NCBI GenBank assembly: GCA_903813345.2
Contig: CAIIXF020000008.1
Coordinates: forward strand, 27,266,822-27,330,821
Direction: 5' to 3'
Length of the DNA stretch: 64,000 nt
Source: Owenia fusiformis
Taxonomy: Eukaryota; Annelida; Polychaeta; Sabellida; Oweniidae
This document shows, piece by piece, positions 1-12,376 of this stretch. Under the pieces are notes generated by a model that was not told the DNA's origin, made no database searches, and was given only the letters and a program-made list of their open reading frames with translations. Made by a program: the position numbers and the translations under genes. Every line of letters begins with the position of its first letter. Positions within the stretch are counted from its first letter, which is position 1.

Positions 1-258
1 TCTTGGGTTGTTTCGGGGGTGAACTTTATCATTTTGAGCTTAATGAAAGATTATAGAATGATGAACAAATGGGGCAAATCTTGTGTAAAAATACTTACGA
101 TAAATGTGTCATTTCAAAGATTTTTCATTGAATTTGCTTCGATCGGAGCCGGCGATATGATTTTGGAAAGGTTTCTAAATGAAGAACGTGACGTCACTTC
201 CGAATCATAGCATTCAAAATAAGTAACGTTCAATTACTTCGACTATTCATAAAAACAC

Positions 259-323
259 GGTGGTGTAGCGGTAGAATCCTCGCTTAGAGCGCGGGAGGCC
301 CGGGTTCGAATGCCGCATTCGCC
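259..323 (+). tRNA. tRNA-Gly-like sequence, probably a degenerate tRNA relic
   Basis: The body resembles a eukaryotic tRNA-Gly: an A-box-like start (GGTGGTGTAGCGGTAGAAT), an anticodon stem CTCGC/GCGGG at 279-283 and 291-295 around a seven-base loop, and a B-box-like GGGTTCGAAT. A run of T follows, as in a Pol III terminator. The acceptor stem does not pair (the 3' end CATTCGCC has no 5' partner) and the T stem is poor. The loop would give anticodon AGA, which does not fit glycine. I therefore read it as a tRNA pseudogene or the head of a tRNA-derived SINE rather than a working tRNA. Confidence 0.35.
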
Positions 324-329
324 TTTTTA

Positions 330-3300
330 TTTTTTTAACTAAATGATTGTTCTTTGATATTACGCAAAAAACAATTTTTATTTACATAAACTTTATATTA
401 GAGCTTGAAAATGTAAAAACAATATATGTCAACATATTGCGTTTTGGAGTTAACCGCAGAGAAACAATCAACTATTACACAAATATCGCATCTCGGCTCT
501 TGAACGATTAATTCCTTATGCTCGTGAATGTGTGCGTTGTGTAAGTGACACATTTATTCACCGAAGATATGAAAGGAAATATTTTTATTAATAAAAAGAT
601 TTCGCAACGCAGTTTATAGCGTGTTCACAAATCTCTTTTACGTTTATAACTTATGAAAGTGTGTGTATCACGTCATCATTTTTTACGCAGCACCATCCAT
701 TTATAAGGAGCCATCGCTTATAAGAATATGGGGCAGATTAAATTAACAATTTTACTAAAAAGTGGCCCAGTATTTACCTCTTTGATTAAATTAGAATAAA
801 TGCACGGCATTATTGAGGTGGACGCAAAAATGAGCACGCAATTTAAATAGCCCCGGGGTAGAACTCAATGGGGTCTTTCTCTACACATTCTCTCATCTTA
901 CGTTCTATAGAACTACAATTATCTTCATCTATGTGTATTTATATCAAGCACGTCGTGAATCTATAGGATACTTTACATGTTAAATAGTGGAGAAAACATC
1001 TCATTTTCTGTGGAAGGAACATTTTGAATGAAACTGATCTGGCCTAGTCTAGACGTTTGTTTTTACCCGGGACGCTAGCCTTTTAGCCAGGGCCTAATTA
1101 TAGCCTAGAGAAACGGGAATCCCACCCTGTGGCTAATTGCTGAATACTTTCACATTCAGTGTAGTTCCCACCTTGAGAAAACTGGCGACAAACTACATGT
1201 GTTTTGAATCCTTTTGTACACAAGAAATCATTCCAAGATTATTTCCATTCAAGATAATTACTGTACGGAGAATACGTACCCGTTTTTTGGATAATTTATG
1301 GGATACCCTACTCTTCTGTTTCTATTCAAAGTTTCACGCTATGTCACACCGAAACTACAAATCACTCATTTTGACAATATTCCGGCTTTAAGTAGGATAA
1401 AACAGTATCTACTATCAGGGGGCCCTTGAATGATGTCATCAACTGAGATTTGCCATTTTTCAGAGATTCACCTCTGACATAAGTCATGTGACCCGTGACC
1501 GTGACTGGAGGGAGCCAATTACAACAAGGAAGTGCCAACTTATGTTTACTTTCTCTTGCTGTGATGTAAAATGGATTCTCTGTCGCAGAAAGTATCAATG
1601 ATACATATACAGTTATTTACTATAGTGAACAGAACTTGAGATATCTCATAGCCTCTGCTTGAAGAGTGATGAGAGATTTCAGGCTATAAGGGCGAAAATC
1701 ATGTTTCAATAAGGTCTCTTCTCATACGTGTCACATATAGTTAAAGGCGGCGCAAATATTATTTCATGTTAACTTGGATTTCCGTATTCATTTTCATCTC
1801 CCATCACACCCTAACTGCAAAAATAGCTCCTAACTATAAACCTGACACATATTTTGAAATAAAATATTGTTTAAGAATTTGTAACTTAACACAATTAGCG
1901 AAGTTTGACGACTAATTATAATCTTATTGTTTTGTTGGAATTGATTTATGAACTGGTGGCTCGAGGCTGAAGCGATAAGCTAAACCACCTACCAGGTCTT
2001 GTATGGACCTTATCCATTGAAGAAAACCATGATCGATTTCAATGAAAACCTGATCCCTTAAATCAACTTCTAATTGGCAAGATGGTTTGTTTTAAACAGT
2101 AGCCTTATCTGTGATGTATTCTTCAACAAACGACACTCAGGAAATGCGCAAGACAATATCTCGCACGTATTGGTTGCTGGCAGTAAAGATTTGAGTTACA
2201 AGTCGGAAATTAATGAACTCGCAATGATAGTCATGTATCTGGACTGTATCGAGCTGGTTGAGGTTTAACAGGGAAGATTTGGGAAGTGGTAACATCTAGT
2301 TTTAAGAAACAATACTAAGCGAAGACAGATATTTCCATTGAACGATCCAAAAACGTCAAAAGTAATCCCTTAAAATCAAAACAAAATATCGAATGTAACA
2401 ACTACATTCATGGAACTAGAACCACGAACTATGTTTTGAAAATATATAATGGAAAAAAAAATTATTACGATTTATCTCGTCTTACGACTCAAAATTTTTG
2501 ATATTGAATAAACGTGTCATGTAAAATCCAAAATAATCAAAACGTTGGTTCAGTTTTTTGTATATATTCTTTGTTTATTGTGTTCATTACGTTGCCAAAT
2601 GACTTTTGAATTCCCTAGTTTAACTTAATAAGAACTGTAACATATGAATAACATGGTTAGACGTAGGGGAGGGATCATTTGGTATATCCAAAGAATATTA
2701 AAATAAACAACAAGATTGGATTTGTTAATTAGACGGTATCATGTCATGATTGCTTTACCAACACTTGAAAGAGAGCAGAGGAAAGCTTTATTAAACCAAA
2801 ACATTGAATTAACCAAGAACAGCTGAATCGATACCCGAACGAGAGTTTTTTGTGAGAAATCTAGAAACCATACCCCTTCTCACAATTATTACAGGACTGC
2901 TTTGGATAGTTCATTCATTTATTTAGGATCAATTTCGTAAACTGTAGAAACCGCGAAAACGTGAATTGGCCAACAAAGTAAGTTAGTGTAGAAAGATTTA
3001 GAAAGTTATCCAGATCTGTTAGTTTAGAGAAGACAGCGTCTCGCATGATAACTATAAATGTCTCCAATCACGCTGGTTTAAAAACAATGCATGTATGGTT
3101 TTCTAGTTCGCAAACTAGTGCGTTATATAGCGAGTCAGAAATGTAGCCTGCCCCCTCCCGTTGTTGGCAGATATTCTGACATCTAAGATGGCATAGGTTG
3201 GCATAAACAAATTGGAATGATACATTTCATGTTCATCATTTTACCTACACGAAGTGAACACTTGATACATTCTCAAATACGTACATAGTGCGCACGCTAA

Positions 3301-5230
3301 AAGAAAGGTGGCACCACAAGACAAACGATGGCATGGCATACATTAAAAACAAAAAGGTTAAATGAAAATCGATCTATAATCATCTATCATTATTCAAGTT
3401 TAGGTAACATTTTGTGTATCCGTCATTTTATCTCACTCGAGTTAGCCACCACGTGGCAAAACTGGTAACTACTCTGGTAATAAGGTAATCACGTTATATT
3501 ATCCTAGGCTATGTTCTCTATATTATATTAAAATGATGCAGTTTGATAAATAGTAAAATGCAGTTTAAACAACAGTAAATGCCGATGTCCCGAGGTATAC
3601 TACTACAATCAAAAATGTGTATTTATTTACAGCTGTCGTTTTTTATTATTTATTAGATGCATTACATCACAAAGAATAAAATTATATTTGTCTTCCTCAT
3701 TCAAGGTTACGAGAATTGGCTGCGAAACGCTTAACTTGACTTTTGTCAATGGTGTGACATTGGTGTCAGGGCATATGTCACACAAAAAGAGAACGGGTGT
3801 AGAGATATACCAACATTAGGACATATACGTTTAGTTTGGATTGTGCATTATGGAGCTGCTTTATGGCTTTAGAAGCGATCGAATCCTCCACTCAGCCTGC
3901 CTTACGCATCTTATTGAACCCAGATCCGGTTACAAGGTTTACTCAAAAAAGTAAACGGATAGGGAAGCATATAAAAGGCTTTCGATATCGGCTTGTCCCT
4001 TTCTATATAGCACACTCTTACAAGTACCTTTTCACGCTGAAATAATGCATTTCCCAAAGAAGGAAATCTGAATTGAACTGAAATCACAGCTACGAATTGT
4101 ATAATAGACCAAAGACGTACTTGAATAGACCGACAATGATGATATAACACTAAGTTCTACATCATTTTATACATCATGATTAAGAGTATAATTCACAATT
4201 GTAAAAAGTACAAATAAAAGGAAACGCGTATTGCAGTAATGTGTTAATTGTTCAATGATGATTGCACAGCTTTTCAGAAATTAATGTCGACTTAAACTTG
4301 GCAAACATTAATCCATTTTTACTATTGAACTTATCTTAGTAAGCATTTATTGGCGGACTAATAACAAACCAGAAGTCCAGTGTTTCCTGTTAGAAAAATC
4401 AAAGAAGAGAGACAATATCAAGATGAGAAGTTAATGATGAAATTACTGTTTCAACAATATGGTTCCGTCTATGCAAACCTTGTTTCCAGTTTCCAACACG
4501 ACTGATCGCTTTACAAATAGGTCGCCAAACAATTGGTCTTTAACTTCTTCACTGGATAGATAGCCTCAGCGTGTTACTGCAAAAATGAGATTGGTCTTCG
4601 TGCGTAATGTGTTAGGTTTATAAATTAACCATAAAGAATGATATCCTAAAACGTGACAATGAAAGTAGATATGTGCTTAATTGAAGGAGAAATAATTGTA
4701 AGAAATTACAAAATAGTCAGGTCCCTAAAGTACACTTTTGTACTACTAGCATATTCGATTAGACATTGATCATAGTTTAAAAAACCAATATCCTTGAGAA
4801 AAAGTCGATGTTCTTTAGAGTACAATTTACAGATATTTACATAAGCGTTTACTGAATCCAGATATAATTATGGCAATTCTAAAATAAAAGTTGGAATATT
4901 GAATATGTTAATGTTCGAATTGTCCTCAGAAACAAAAATCTATAAAAATATAGCGGATGATTAGCCACGCATGCCATCTATTTTTTGACTATGTTACCAA
5001 ACGAAACATGCTTCGCAGTTTTTTTGTCATACAAAGCTAACTGGCAATGCCATCTTTAAATACTTTACAAGTTCAAAAATATATATTATCCATCACATAT
5101 CACCACCAGTCAGTTAATATTCCTAAATAGTTCTTTTTAATGCAAAATATTAACAGACCAGTAGCCAACAACCCTCTGGCCAAAAGTCTTTCAAAATTGT
5201 GCAGGTTTTTACTATTCTGCGAATTTTCAT
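330..5230. other. intergenic stretch with no gene recognised
   Basis: Only short open frames without recognisable motifs or paired splice sites are seen on either strand. The DNA is AT-rich and mostly single-copy by eye, with no tandem array. Distal regulatory sequence or an untranslated exon cannot be excluded. Confidence 0.5.
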
Positions 5231-5260
5231 GTGATTTTTGACAAATTTTGTCAAAGTAAA

Positions 5261-5318
5261 CCCCTCCGAAATTTTTTAAAAAGTGAACCCCCTTGGCAAA
5301 AGCTGGCTATGGGCCCAA
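5261..5318 (+). repeat. fragment of a dispersed repeat ending in a 'CTGGCTA(T/C)GGGCC' motif
   Basis: The stretch has the pattern seen again near 15.4-15.8 kb, 38.4-38.6 kb, 55.3-55.4 kb and 58.1-58.3 kb: runs of C, then AAAAGTGAACCCCCTTGGC, then a 'ctggctatgggcc' end. This copy is a short end fragment. The family looks like a non-autonomous DNA element with inverted ends, but its class is not determined. Confidence 0.5.
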
Positions 5319-5418
5319 TTAATGTCAATGATTTGCATCGGTATCCCAGCGTATACTCATCAGTTCAACTTGTTAAAGGGTCGGCCTATACTGCTATAGG
5401 ACATGTAGGAACCATTGA

Positions 5419-6105
5419 TCACGAAGACACCGCTACTGACATTGCTAGTCCAAACTGAGCGGCATAATATGATATCATGACCAGCGCTGATGCATTGTCG
5501 ACCTCAAATTTCCATTTGTCAACGGCGATAATAAGATCAGAGAAGGTAAATGCAAATGCTCCAAAGCAGGCAAAAACCGATCGCAATGTCCCCGTCAATC
5601 GCAGTTCCACAAAGGATCTCCATGCCATCCCAAGGATGAGAACAGTGTAAATTGCTACAAGAAGTGACAGTATGGAATCGTCTATTGATACCCAAAACCA
5701 AGCATATAATCCAAGTGCTGACCCGTAAAATACGAGAAACACACCCAATGGTCCAAAGGGGTCGAGTTTGAAAGCTCTCAGGTAACTCATTTGGGCAACG
5801 GCGAAGAACAACACTCCGGGTATGAAAAACTGGTGCCTCCAAACAAGACATGCATCTCCAAACATGGAAAAGAAAAGTCCAATCCCGATAAACTTTTTGT
5901 AATCTTTTCTCGCTTCGTGTATTTTCTCTCCAAACTCCGTGCTGATTTTTGAGGTGAGAACAATTCCGAGAAGCGTGGCAACGGGAAGGATTTTAGATAT
6001 AACAGTCCGATATGATTCCTCGGGATACCCCAGATGTGGTTTGTGATTGATGAAATAAAATGCCAGGAAAATGATGAATGTAACGAGCTTCTGTTCAAGA
6101 CCCAT
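5419..6105 (-). CDS. TMEM86A: TMEM86/YhhN-family lysoplasmalogenase, single exon
   Basis: The protein is 228 aa, reading from the ATG at 6105-6103 (MGLEQK); the frame stays open upstream but has no earlier ATG. It is very hydrophobic, with about eight membrane segments, and matches the YhhN/TMEM86 family. The diagnostic segments are the K-I-L-P-V cluster, 'GLFFSMFGDACL' near residue 75, 'RAFKLDPFGPLG', 'FSDLIIAVDKWK' near residue 190 with its conserved acidic residues, and a C-terminal 'ISYYAAQFGLA' helix. Known members hydrolyse the vinyl-ether bond of lysoplasmalogens in the ER membrane. The length suits animal TMEM86A/B (about 225-240 aa). I cannot separate the A from the B type, so the symbol is the nearest name. 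A single coding exon could be ancestral compactness or retroposition; no poly-A tract or flanking repeat supports retroposition. Confidence 0.85.
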   Translation of the reverse strand: MGLEQKLVTFIIFLAFYFINHKPHLGYPEESYRTVISKILPVATLLGIVLTSKISTEFGEKIHEARKDYKKFIGIGLFFSMFGDACLVWRHQFFIPGVLFFAVAQMSYLRAFKLDPFGPLGVFLVFYGSALGLYAWFWVSIDDSILSLLVAIYTVLILGMAWRSFVELRLTGTLRSVFACFGAFAFTFSDLIIAVDKWKFEVDNASALVMISYYAAQFGLAMSVAVSS

Positions 6106-7121
6106 CTTAAAATCTAAGATCAGATTCCGATGGTTCTCAAATGAAGGCAATTCGATCAAGCTTCAATTTAGCAACTTGGTCACAGTCTTCATTTGTCTGT
6201 TGTTCCAAACACTCATCTGAAACTGAAGAAAGAATAGTTACATGAGGCCACAATGAATTATTGTATCAATTAATTTATCCATGGGTTTTGATTACCAACC
6301 CAAATGCTATTTAGAAAAGATCGCTATCCTACTCCCTCAAGAAGATAATTAATACCTCTCTGTTCCTACCTATCCTCTAGCTATCATATTAGGATCACTT
6401 TTAGGTCAAAATATGTCGTTTAAAGAACCAAAAAATTAAGACCACTGCTTCCTGACAGGTGCTCACCATTCAAAAGTTTTAAAGGTAGAAAATTGTTTTT
6501 GGATATAAAACAGGACGATTTTAACAACGCTATAAAAACCGAGGCAGTCCCATGGTGTTTTTAGTATATACCGAATAGACTAAATGCGAGTAGAAATAAT
6601 CTTGACTTACGTCATTAGATATTCAAAAACCGGTCAAAGTGATGTCATATTTGAAATCTACATGGAAAAATACAAGAAATTTGGTTTCAAAAATTGTTTA
6701 TCAACTTTGAAAATTCATTTTTTTGAAAATGTTACTTCTAGTTCGGACTGATTCCCCATAGACCCTATGTTACAAAATCACAAAAAGTGAAATATATTTT
6801 CTTGTATTGGACATATAACATTTTCTTTTACTGGACACATTTTAATTTGCATAACTATTACATAACATAAGGTGACATGAAATTTGAACCACTAAAACAG
6901 ATGAATATTTAAGTTAAAGGGAACTTTCTACTATACCCGCCATGCTCTCTGACCCGAACGAGCTATCTGGTGGTGAAACTGGTAACTACTTACTCGCATC
7001 TGCGTTATTAACTTTTCAGCGGTTTATACATGGTGTCGTCCTTAACATATACAATAAAAACATTAAACCTGGCGTCCGGCCATCCTCCTAAGCAGGTATC
7101 CAGAATCCGTATACCTCCTTC
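6106..7121. other. upstream region of the TMEM86-like gene, no gene seen
   Basis: No coding exon is recognised. The stretch presumably holds the 5' UTR and promoter of the TMEM86-like gene on the minus strand. No clear TATA or initiator is assigned. Confidence 0.4.
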
Positions 7122-7602
7122 TTAAAGGCCCACTATACTTAATTTAGAAGAAAAAAGAATCATCGAAACATGTTACTCAAACACTCACTCGAATCTGAAA
7201 CAAAGTTTGATTTGCTATAATATTGAACCAAGAAAAAATAACTCACATAGAAAAAAGCATTTGAAGTTCAGAAACCATTAGTAGTGCATGCACATGCTAA
7301 ACAAAGTGCATTATTTAAATTACTTTTGATTTAAAAGATGGCGACACTTCTATAAAAATGAATGTATCATGTACTACAAACAACTTCGCCATCTTTCAAT
7401 GACATTGATAAAAACTTAATATATAAAGCTTGACAGATCGAAAATATTTTTTGATTTATTATTGTAAGCTTTGATGTTTGAGCTGTTGTTGGTGTCAAAT
7501 GAAAGATAAAGTTCTTATCAATAGATTGGACATTCTATAAAATTCAAATAAAAGTCTTTATTTTGCCCAAAAACATTGAAAATACGCAAAGTGGGCCTTT
7601 AA
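7122..7602. mobile_element. piggyBac-like MITE (TTAA flanks), about 473 bp
   Basis: The element is bounded by TTAA at 7122-7125 and TTAA at 7599-7602. Directly inside are inverted ends AGGCCCACT and AGTGGGCCT. Exact TTAA target duplication is the signature of piggyBac-type transposition. No transposase frame is present. A diverged copy in the opposite orientation lies at about 18925-19375. The short open frames inside are not genes. Confidence 0.75.
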
Positions 7603-8718
7603 GAAAAAGCAAGAAGATATTCTGGAACTTGAAACCCTGTGATCGAAGGATGGCGTCCGACGAGTGAAATTAAAAATAGAGTACCATTTTTGGCGCACCT
7701 TGTAATCATACCAATGACTAACATGTTTAATAAACCAAACTGTAAACTGTTTAAGGTGAAGCATACAAAGCACACTGTAGTATGTAGTACCGTATATAAC
7801 AAATTGTGTTTTTCAAAACATCTTTGTATCGTACATCTGCTTCCTGGTTCATCATTGGCCTTGGATAAGGATACCCGGATGAAAGAGTCTACAGGACATA
7901 CATACGATTACATGATTAAGAATGCTTCAAACATATGTATAGTAACTTACAGTACACATAGGCTAGACAGTAATAGGAAAATAAAAAATGAAACAAACCT
8001 GTCGTGTCTCTGAGAATTCACGAATTATACAGCGATAAGTCGACTTAAACTTTGAACTACTGCTGATGTTAGCTGGCAGTGTGGGGGACAAAGTACAGAA
8101 CTGAGATACAAGGTGCGAAATAAATCTGCATAAATGTGTACGTGAGGCTTACAGGTATCTTTCTATCTGTTTGCATACATGTGGATCTTATACACTAATG
8201 AGGGAGAATTACAATCTTCCAAAAAACGCAGACAACTGTTTCATTCAAACTACGCCAATATTTCATTAATAGTTATATTTATGTGATCAATTCAGAGGCA
8301 ATACTGTATTTACATAGTGCATTGTGACATTTTGTGTCAACATAACCATATAAGGAAACCTTAAGGCAGTTCCGCATGTTTTAATGGCTTCCTCATTGGA
8401 ATCCCTTTACTTGTATTTTCAGGTACGGCATAATTCCATATATGGATATGTACTACTTTCAGTTCTGCACAAAGTCTGCTCGCACAATAGTAGTAAGAAT
8501 ATGATTTTAAAGATGTCGCAATATTGATTCCTTTATATCTTGACTGTAGGCTGTCAAAAGCATCGGAAGGTATTCAAACTATAAAAATAGCTTCATTCAA
8601 AACTAAATATGCCACTACAAATAGAACGTGGCAATATTAAACGCTGATAACAACTGTAGGCTATAGGAAGTGTCTAATCACAAATTCAGTATTAGCCTAC
8701 TCACATCTGACAGCATCT
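7603..8718. other. upstream region of the arylsulfatase gene, no gene seen
   Basis: The one open frame here (7639-8013) starts inside the flanking MITE and shows no recognisable domain or conservation signal. The region probably contains the arylsulfatase promoter, but I see no motif specific enough to mark. Confidence 0.4.
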
Positions 8719-11700
8719 ATGGCAGTCCAAGATTTCTTCCGAACCATGCGGATTACACTGCTATTGACATGGTTATGCATATCTTGTACAACATGCAAAC
8801 GATCTGGAAAGACACCCAACATCGTGCTATTCTACGCTGATGACCTAGGCTATGGGGATTTGTCTGTATATGGACATCCCACCCAAGAGTTTGGTCCTAT
8901 AGATCGTATGGCGAGAGAGGGGACACTGTTTACTCAATGGTACTCTCCGGATACGTTGTGTACTCCTAGCAGGGCTGCACTACTAACAGGTAAATAATCA
9001 CCTCCTAGCAGGGTGTTACTGCTAACAGGTAAATAACCAGCATGTCCGCTCCTAGCAGGGTGTTACTGCTAACAGGTAAATAACCACCATGTCTACTCCT
9101 AGCAGGGTGTTACTTCTAACAGGTAAATAACCATCGAGTTTACTCCTAGCAGGGCGACACTGCTAACAGATGAGTAACCGCCATGTTTACTCCTAGTGGG
9201 GCGACACTGCTAACAGGTGAGTCGAGTAACCGCCATGTTTATTCCTAGTAGGGCGACACTGCTAACAGGTGAGTCGAGTAACCGCCATGTTTACTCCTAG
9301 TAGGGCGACACTGCTAACAGGTGAGTAACCGCCATGTTTACTCCTAGCAGGGCGACACTGCTAACAGGTGAGTAACTGCCATGCTTACTCCTAGCAGGGC
9401 GACACTGCTAACAGGTAAGTAACCGCCATGTTTACTCCTAGTAGGGCGACACTGCTAACAGGTGAGTAACCGCCATGTTTACTCCTAGCAGGGCGACGCT
9501 GCTAACAGGTGAGTAACCGCCATGTTTACTCCTAGCAGGGTGACACTGCTAACATGTAAATAACCACCATGTTTATTCCTAGCAGGGCAGTACTACTTAT
9601 ATGTCAAAAACCACCATGTTCACTAAAAATTGAAAGCCTTTATTGAGGCAATGATCTGTTGATTTATTTTCTCAGGTCGTTTACCTTTACGTAGTGGATT
9701 AATAGGTGGCCTCAGAGTTCACCTGCCATCTGTCACTACTGGACTACCTTTGGAGGAGACGACGCTTGCCGAGTCGCTGAAAGACCTGGGATACAAAACT
9801 GGACTCGTCGGCAAGTGGCACCTTGGTAAGATCCTAACCACATCGTTGTATTTACCTAAGGAAAATTATCAAGATTTACACAGGGAAGGGTAAAATAATC
9901 TTGTAGTTTTGTGTTGTGGAGGGTGGACTCCTCGTCCCGCTATTGATTGTTAGCAATTTATATTTGTATTTCATGTGGTTACTTGTAGGTATCAACAAAG
10001 ATACGTATAAGGATGGCTACTACCTACCAGGAAACCATGGTTTTGACTATGTGGGAACATACCTTCCTATGTCTCTGGCCTGGGACTGTGACACAAGTGG
10101 GGTAAGGCCCAATTTCAGTTCTTGCTCAATACGAGTCATTAGAAATACAATTATGAGTAAAATTTAAAACATCAAATTGTATTTTTTATGTTGAACTGTA
10201 AATTCTTCCTGAATAATTTTTTATTCATAGCTTCATAAGAAGGAGCCAAGGAGAAATTATTGTGTGCTGTACAAAAATGACAGCATTGTTCAACAGCCAA
10301 TCTACCTCGACAACATGACAGCAGCGTTCGTGGAGGACGCTAAAGCTTTTCTTTATGACAACGCGGATTCTCCCTTTTTCTTATACTTCCCCCTTGCCCA
10401 AACACATACACCCATGTTCAATGACGTGCGATTTGCAAACAAATCAAAGAGAGGTAGGTGACTTGAATTCATAGTTCGTTCGTTTGATAGTACCTCGAAC
10501 AGCTACTTGAAAATCATGTTACAGTTTTGGCTATCCTTTCTCCAATTTAACGAAATATAGTTTATCATTATATCAGCTGGTCAACAGGTCAGTCATGACT
10601 TTGTAGAATATAACGAATGCACATTATGGCTCATTTTGAAGTTTAGAGAATATCAAACGGCATATTATTTCCATGTTTTACAATTGCAAGTATACCATAT
10701 TTGATCATTTTAATTTTCATGTTTTCCTACGGGTGTTTGCACAATGCTTATGACACATTACGATACTTATTATGCAACTTATAACAGGGCCATATGGTGA
10801 CCAAGTGCTTGAGATGTCATATGCTGTGGAAGAAGTTCTTAAGACTGTAAAAGAGCTGGATTTGGATGAACACACTCTCAGTCTTTTCATCGGTGATCAT
10901 GGGCCACATATTGATATTTGCAATGAAGGAGGTTCATCTGGAATTTTCAAAGGTATGGCCTGGCCTTTCTTATAAATATCAGTTGTCGGGTTTGGTACCA
11001 ATCTTATACGCTTATCATTTAGGCCTAGAACAAACGAGCGAATGGGCGAACTATAACAAACTCAGGCCTCCTAGACTTCCAACAACGCGAACATCAGTTC
11101 TGATACCGCGAACTACGTACAAGAAATATGTTCGGAAACAAGGAAATAGTGGTGCGCGACATAAGATTTCACGTTCGCGATATGAGATTCATGGTTCGAG
11201 TGCAAGGAACGTAGTTCGCGGTATTAGAACTGATGTTCGCGTTGTTGGAAGTCTAGGAGGCCTGAAACTAATTCATGGCTTCTCAATATTTGTTCGGAGT
11301 GATATTGTTACGATATTTTTAAACCATGTAAACTTTTATTATCAGGTGGGAAAGGTACTTTCTACGAAGGTGGTATTCGAGTACCAGCAATAGCCAGGTG
11401 GCCTGGCACTATACCACGTGGTGGAGTATCCTCAAAGCTTATATCCTCATTGGACATCTTTCCTACACTACTAGATATTGCTGGTGGGACGTTAAATAAA
11501 AGTGTAATATATGATGGCACAAATGTCAAAGACAGCTTACTTGGTTCAAATGATAACGAGGGCACCAATGACATCCCAGAACCTGAGGAAGACTATAAAC
11601 ATCATGATATACTATTCTTCTACTGCGATGATACACTCTTTGCCGTGAGATATAAACAATTTAAAGTTCATTTCTACACGAATGTAATCCCAGGTCCTAA

Positions 11701-12016
11701 TCATGCTGCTGAAAATTGCTCTAATGAGGGTTTACCGAATGATAACATTTTCTTGGTAGAGACATGCTCAGAAGGGAAGAAACGAGATCATCCCTTGATC
11801 TATAATGTTGAGCGTGACCCCGGTGAAGTGTACCCATTAGATCCAAATAAATACGAAGCAATGCTTGCGCAAGTACAAGAAGAAATAAAGACACATTCCA
11901 AAACGATTAATAGAAAAGTAGATCATTTATTAGACTTTGAATATTACAATGAAAGTGTCATTCCATGTTGCAATCCGCCATATTGTTTCTGTAATTACAG
12001 CGAGAATAAAAAATGA
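8719..12016 (+). CDS. arylsulfatase A-like sulfatase, six exons, 530 aa
   Basis: Exons are 8719-8989, 9676-9825, 9989-10101, 10231-10453, 10788-10952 and 11346-12016. All introns are GT-AG, the phases close, and the total is 1593 nt. A hydrophobic N-terminal signal (from M1, or more likely M10 at 8746) points to secretion or the lysosome. Catalytic motifs in order: [14 protein letters not shown] (metal-binding Asp pair); CTPSR with Cys81, the residue converted to formylglycine; GKWHLG; QTHTPM; GDHGPH; and [15 protein letters not shown] with the conserved Lys. The C-terminus is Cys-rich. The enzyme should cleave sulfate esters; animal ARSA uses sulfatides, and the substrate here is unknown. 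The full set of catalytic residues suggests it is active. The gene converges on lactamase copy A with only 360 bp between stop codons, so the 3' UTRs may overlap. Intron 1 begins with a tandem array copying the end of exon 1. Confidence 0.93.
8990..9600 (+). repeat. minisatellite copying the arylsulfatase exon 1/intron 1 junction, about 13 units of 40-50 bp
   Basis: The array follows exon 1 without a break. Each unit contains a variant of the last 30 bases of exon 1 (ACTCCTAGCAGGGC then CTGCTAACAG) and a donor-like GTAAATAA, GTGAGTAA or GTAAGTAA. The typical period is 46-48 bp. The repeated codons spell T-P-S-R-(A/V)-(T/L)-L-L-T-G, the sulfatase signature. The base triplet at the catalytic Cys position is TTT (Phe) in most units and TCC or TCT (Ser) in the second and third. 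Many units read CCGCCATG just before it. Units become more degenerate at both ends of the array. Confidence 0.9.
11062..11265. mobile_element. 204-bp inverted-repeat MITE in arylsulfatase intron 5
   Basis: Arms of about 57 bp, at 11062-11118 and 11209-11265, are near-perfect inverted copies starting TCAGGCCTCCTAGACTTCC. The roughly 90-bp centre holds smaller inverted pieces based on GTTCGCG. There is no coding capacity. The class is unknown; flanking duplication is not obvious. Confidence 0.75.
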
Positions 12017-12126
12017 ATCATTTAATTTCAAAAAGAAAACAACATAGTGTTTATTCAAAGCTAGCCTGACATCCATGACTTCTGTACTGACTTTTTATAG
12101 TCAGTAACAATTTGAATTATTTCATG

Positions 12127-12132
12127 AATAAA
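12127..12132 (+). terminator. candidate arylsulfatase poly(A) signal AATAAA
   Basis: A canonical AATAAA lies 111 bp after the arylsulfatase stop codon. Other A-rich matches are nearby, so the functional signal is not certain. Confidence 0.4.
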
Positions 12133-12376
12133 AAGGACCCATTGAAAAGATGAATAAGATTATTACATACGATCACATTTTATTTATTATCATAAAGATT
12201 GTGCTCTTTATTGTATTTGGCCATGCTAGATGAAATGTTTTTGTAAAGTGTGATCTGCATAGCATTTGATATAGGCACTGACACGCCCACTTTACTAAGA
12301 ATGAACGTCAAACTGAGATTAGAGACAATGATCTAGCTAGAGAGACAAATCAACCATATATATTATTCATAATGTT

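Noticed and set aside
259-323. Functional tRNA gene
   Set aside because: The acceptor stem does not pair and the anticodon does not match the tRNA body type, so it is kept only as a tRNA-like relic.
5537-6098. Two 103-104 aa open frames overlapping the TMEM86-like gene
   Set aside because: They are other-frame shadows on the same strand with no family features.
7639-8013. 124-aa plus-strand open frame before the sulfatase gene
   Set aside because: There is no recognisable domain, its composition is like the surrounding intergenic DNA, and no splice or promoter context supports it.
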